Of a stretch of DNA of 64,000 nt, positions 59,301-62,300 are shown in pieces. The translations under genes and the position numbers were made by a program. A model generated the notes under the pieces. The model saw nothing but the letters and a program-made list of their open reading frames with translations, was not told the origin of the DNA and ran no database searches. The stretch is from contig OZ038527.1 of NCBI GenBank assembly GCA_964036665.1, positions 1,612,001 through 1,676,000 on the forward strand, in the 5' to 3' direction. Origin of the DNA: Gordius sp. MW1. Taxonomy: Eukaryota > Nematomorpha > Gordioida > Gordea > Gordiidae. Every line of letters starts with the position of its first letter. The stretch's first letter is position 1.

Positions 59301-62300
59301 GAGAGCCGAGGCAAAGAAAAGGCTCGAGCCGTGCGGAGTTCTATCGAAAATTTGGCCGAAAAATTTCACATCTCACCGCCGGGCCACGATCGAGGGGCAA
59401 CCAATTTGCCCGAGGACAAGGTTAAATTTTCCCACGATACCCCCATCATGCATCCGCACGTTAGCGCCTCCTCACCCATCACCGAGACTGCCCCGGATGG
59501 CCAAAGTTCGGGATTTTTCGATAAAACGGCCCACTCCATTAGTCAAGTGGGTCATACCCTAACGGAGAATATCGACAAGGCGATAGTAACTTTGGAAGAA
59601 AAGATTCATCAAGCGGGCGAACAAGCGGGGAATAGCACTAACGTGGCTTTCGATAAAGTTAAACACTCGCTGCGCAAATCGTTGGAAAACGTGGGCGAGA
59701 AGCTTAACATTAAACCGGCGCACGGCCAAAGTAAAGAACCAGACTTCGAAACCCGCGTTCCCGAGACGCATCTAAACCTAGCCAAGGGGCAAAATGAAAA
59801 GCCATCCGGCCCGCTGAGCGAAATCGATCTAAATGCGGAAAATATTTTGGATAAAACTGAGGCGGCGGGTCGCGAGTTGACCTCGGATGTGACACGTGAC
59901 ATTACAAAGGTTGAAGAAGCGGCTTCCCAGTCTGTCCAACGCTCGCTTGACGAAATTAAAGCTAAGATGGGGGGCAACGCGTCACCTATCGAACCACAAC
60001 GAGAACCTTCTAGTCATCAACACCAGCATAAAAGGGTTAGCGGAGCCGGCAAAATTTTAGCAGCCACGCGAAAATCCATCACTAAGGCTATGGCCGAACT
60101 CGGTTCAGGAGGATCGTCGGCTAAGAAGGAAAGCAGTAGCCCGACCACGGACGAGACCAGTGGAGGCGAAGATGGGAAAAAACATCGGTCCTCCTCTATT
60201 GTGAAATCGTTTAAAAAAATGATTGGTTCTACCCCGTCGCCCTCCTCCGACCATAGTCCCGACTCGGCCCCTGACCAGGAACCGGTCGAGTTGACGAGAG
60301 CGTCTACGCTGGATAAATCGCCCAGACCTAGGCGCGAACCCGTCGATTATGAAGCCAGCGGGGCGGTTAAAGTGAATGAACCCGACGTGCTAGTCACTAA
60401 GCTACCCTCTAAAATCCCCAAACCACCCGACATCATTCGCCTGTCCGAAGATGAAAAAGTTGAAATGCTTGGGCAAGTCCTGAAAGATACCGATAGCGTC
60501 CCCAACATACCGGATCTGATTGGGGAAACCCTTACCCAAGGTTAAACCTCTCCCTCCTCACATATAGTCCTTTTTTCTTCTTAAAATGCCTCAAACACTT
60601 GTGAATTCCAAGTTTCTCCTCATTCATTCATTCCATCTAGTGTTGTAGCGGGTGGGTTTTGTTTGGTCAACCTTTGGTTATGGTCACCTAAACATAAACA
60701 GACCGAAGATTTTTTGATCTACTTTTATTAGTCGCATATATAGACCAGACGTTATTTGGTCAAGCCTTTGGTATGTTCATGTTTAGTCGACTAAAACCAA
60801 AGGCTGACAAAACTACAGCCGTTTTTCAACACTAACTTACCTATTAATCCTCTAAACTGCTTCAAGTCTCATGTTTTCACTTTTCTATCAATTAGTTTGG
60901 TCTTTGTTTTCCAATTCATTTCTCGCTTGGTTTTAACACCTCGAAAAGCTAATCTTATTCTTCATTAACAATTCTATCATCCGTTAATGTATCTGTTGCC
61001 ATGGGCTTAGCCAGGATTGGATCTAGAGGGGGGGGGGAGGCAATAATCAGTTAGGGATGGGCACAATGATAATTTTTTTGAAATTTTAGTCATAATTATA
61101 TTTAATTTTGAAGAATTTTTGAATTTCGAGGGGGGCAGCCGTCCGTCCCTGCCACCCCCTGGCCACACCCATGTCTATTGCACTACAAATCTTTTCCCCA
61201 CATCTACTACATGCATGTCTCCTTTGATGCTATTCCCCCTTCTAAACTTTAAAAACGTTATACTTTGTTAGATTTGGATGATTTGGATAAACCATTAGTT
61301 ACCGAGACCCCCATAGTATCGCAGGACAAAAAATCTCAAGGGCCCGTCCCCACTCAGGAAATAACTATTGAACCCGAAGGTTTACATAACATCAATCTTT
61401 TATTCTTTGCCAGGAACAAAATTTTTCCATGTTTTTGCAAGTTAAAATTAAAGTGTTTTTTTCTTATTTGACATGAAACCTTATTCAATTATGTCGTTTT
61501 GTGGACACCTCTTATTATTTAGAACCAAAGACCCCGAGATCTAGCCCAGAACCAAAGAAAGGCCAAGCTCCTTTTACATCATTGGACTCACCTCATGGTA
61601 ATATCGTCCCTAGCTTAATTACTTTATATACAAACTTTATTAACATCTTGTTGGCTGTATGAAAATTGCTGAAAAATGTGTTTTTTGTTCGTATAAACGT
61701 GAAAACATTAAAAGTTTTTGCATTTACAAAATTATGATTTTTCCAACGAAGATGTCCAAACGTTAAGCGAAGACATTCAATCTAGGCTACAGCTGCAACC
61801 CCATATCGAAGATGAAAAAACTGAACCTGAAGATCACACTGGAACCCATTTTAAATCTTCCCACTTCCAGGCCGCAACGCCATCAGGTATCACTGCAAAA
61901 ACGTTTCCTTGAGCGTACTTAAATGTTTATCGTTTAGGTGGTGGATCTCTTATTTAAAAAAAACCAGTCCTTTTGTCCTTTAATTTTTTTAAATACTTAA
62001 TATATTAATGACCATATTTTAAAGGAAAAAGTAGTTTAAAAATGTAAAAAAAAATTATTTTGATAATGTAATGCCTTACGAAGTTACATTACCATCAAGT
62101 GAAAAAAGTCGCGATTTTAAATATTATGTAAAGTTCCGCTCCTTTCCTGGAAAAAGGAGGAATCTTCTTGTTATTATATATGAATGTCGTACGTGTTGCT
62201 TGTCGTCCGTGTCGTCGTGTCTTGTAATCAACTGCGTGTCTTTCTTTAGTAGGATTGTAAACACATATTTTTTTCGCCCTCGCCCATGGGGACGTATTGC

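Noticed and set aside
56585..59977. Many minus-strand open frames opposite exon 30
   Set aside because: They overlap a well-supported sense exon and have Ser- and Phe-rich translations typical of antisense shadows.
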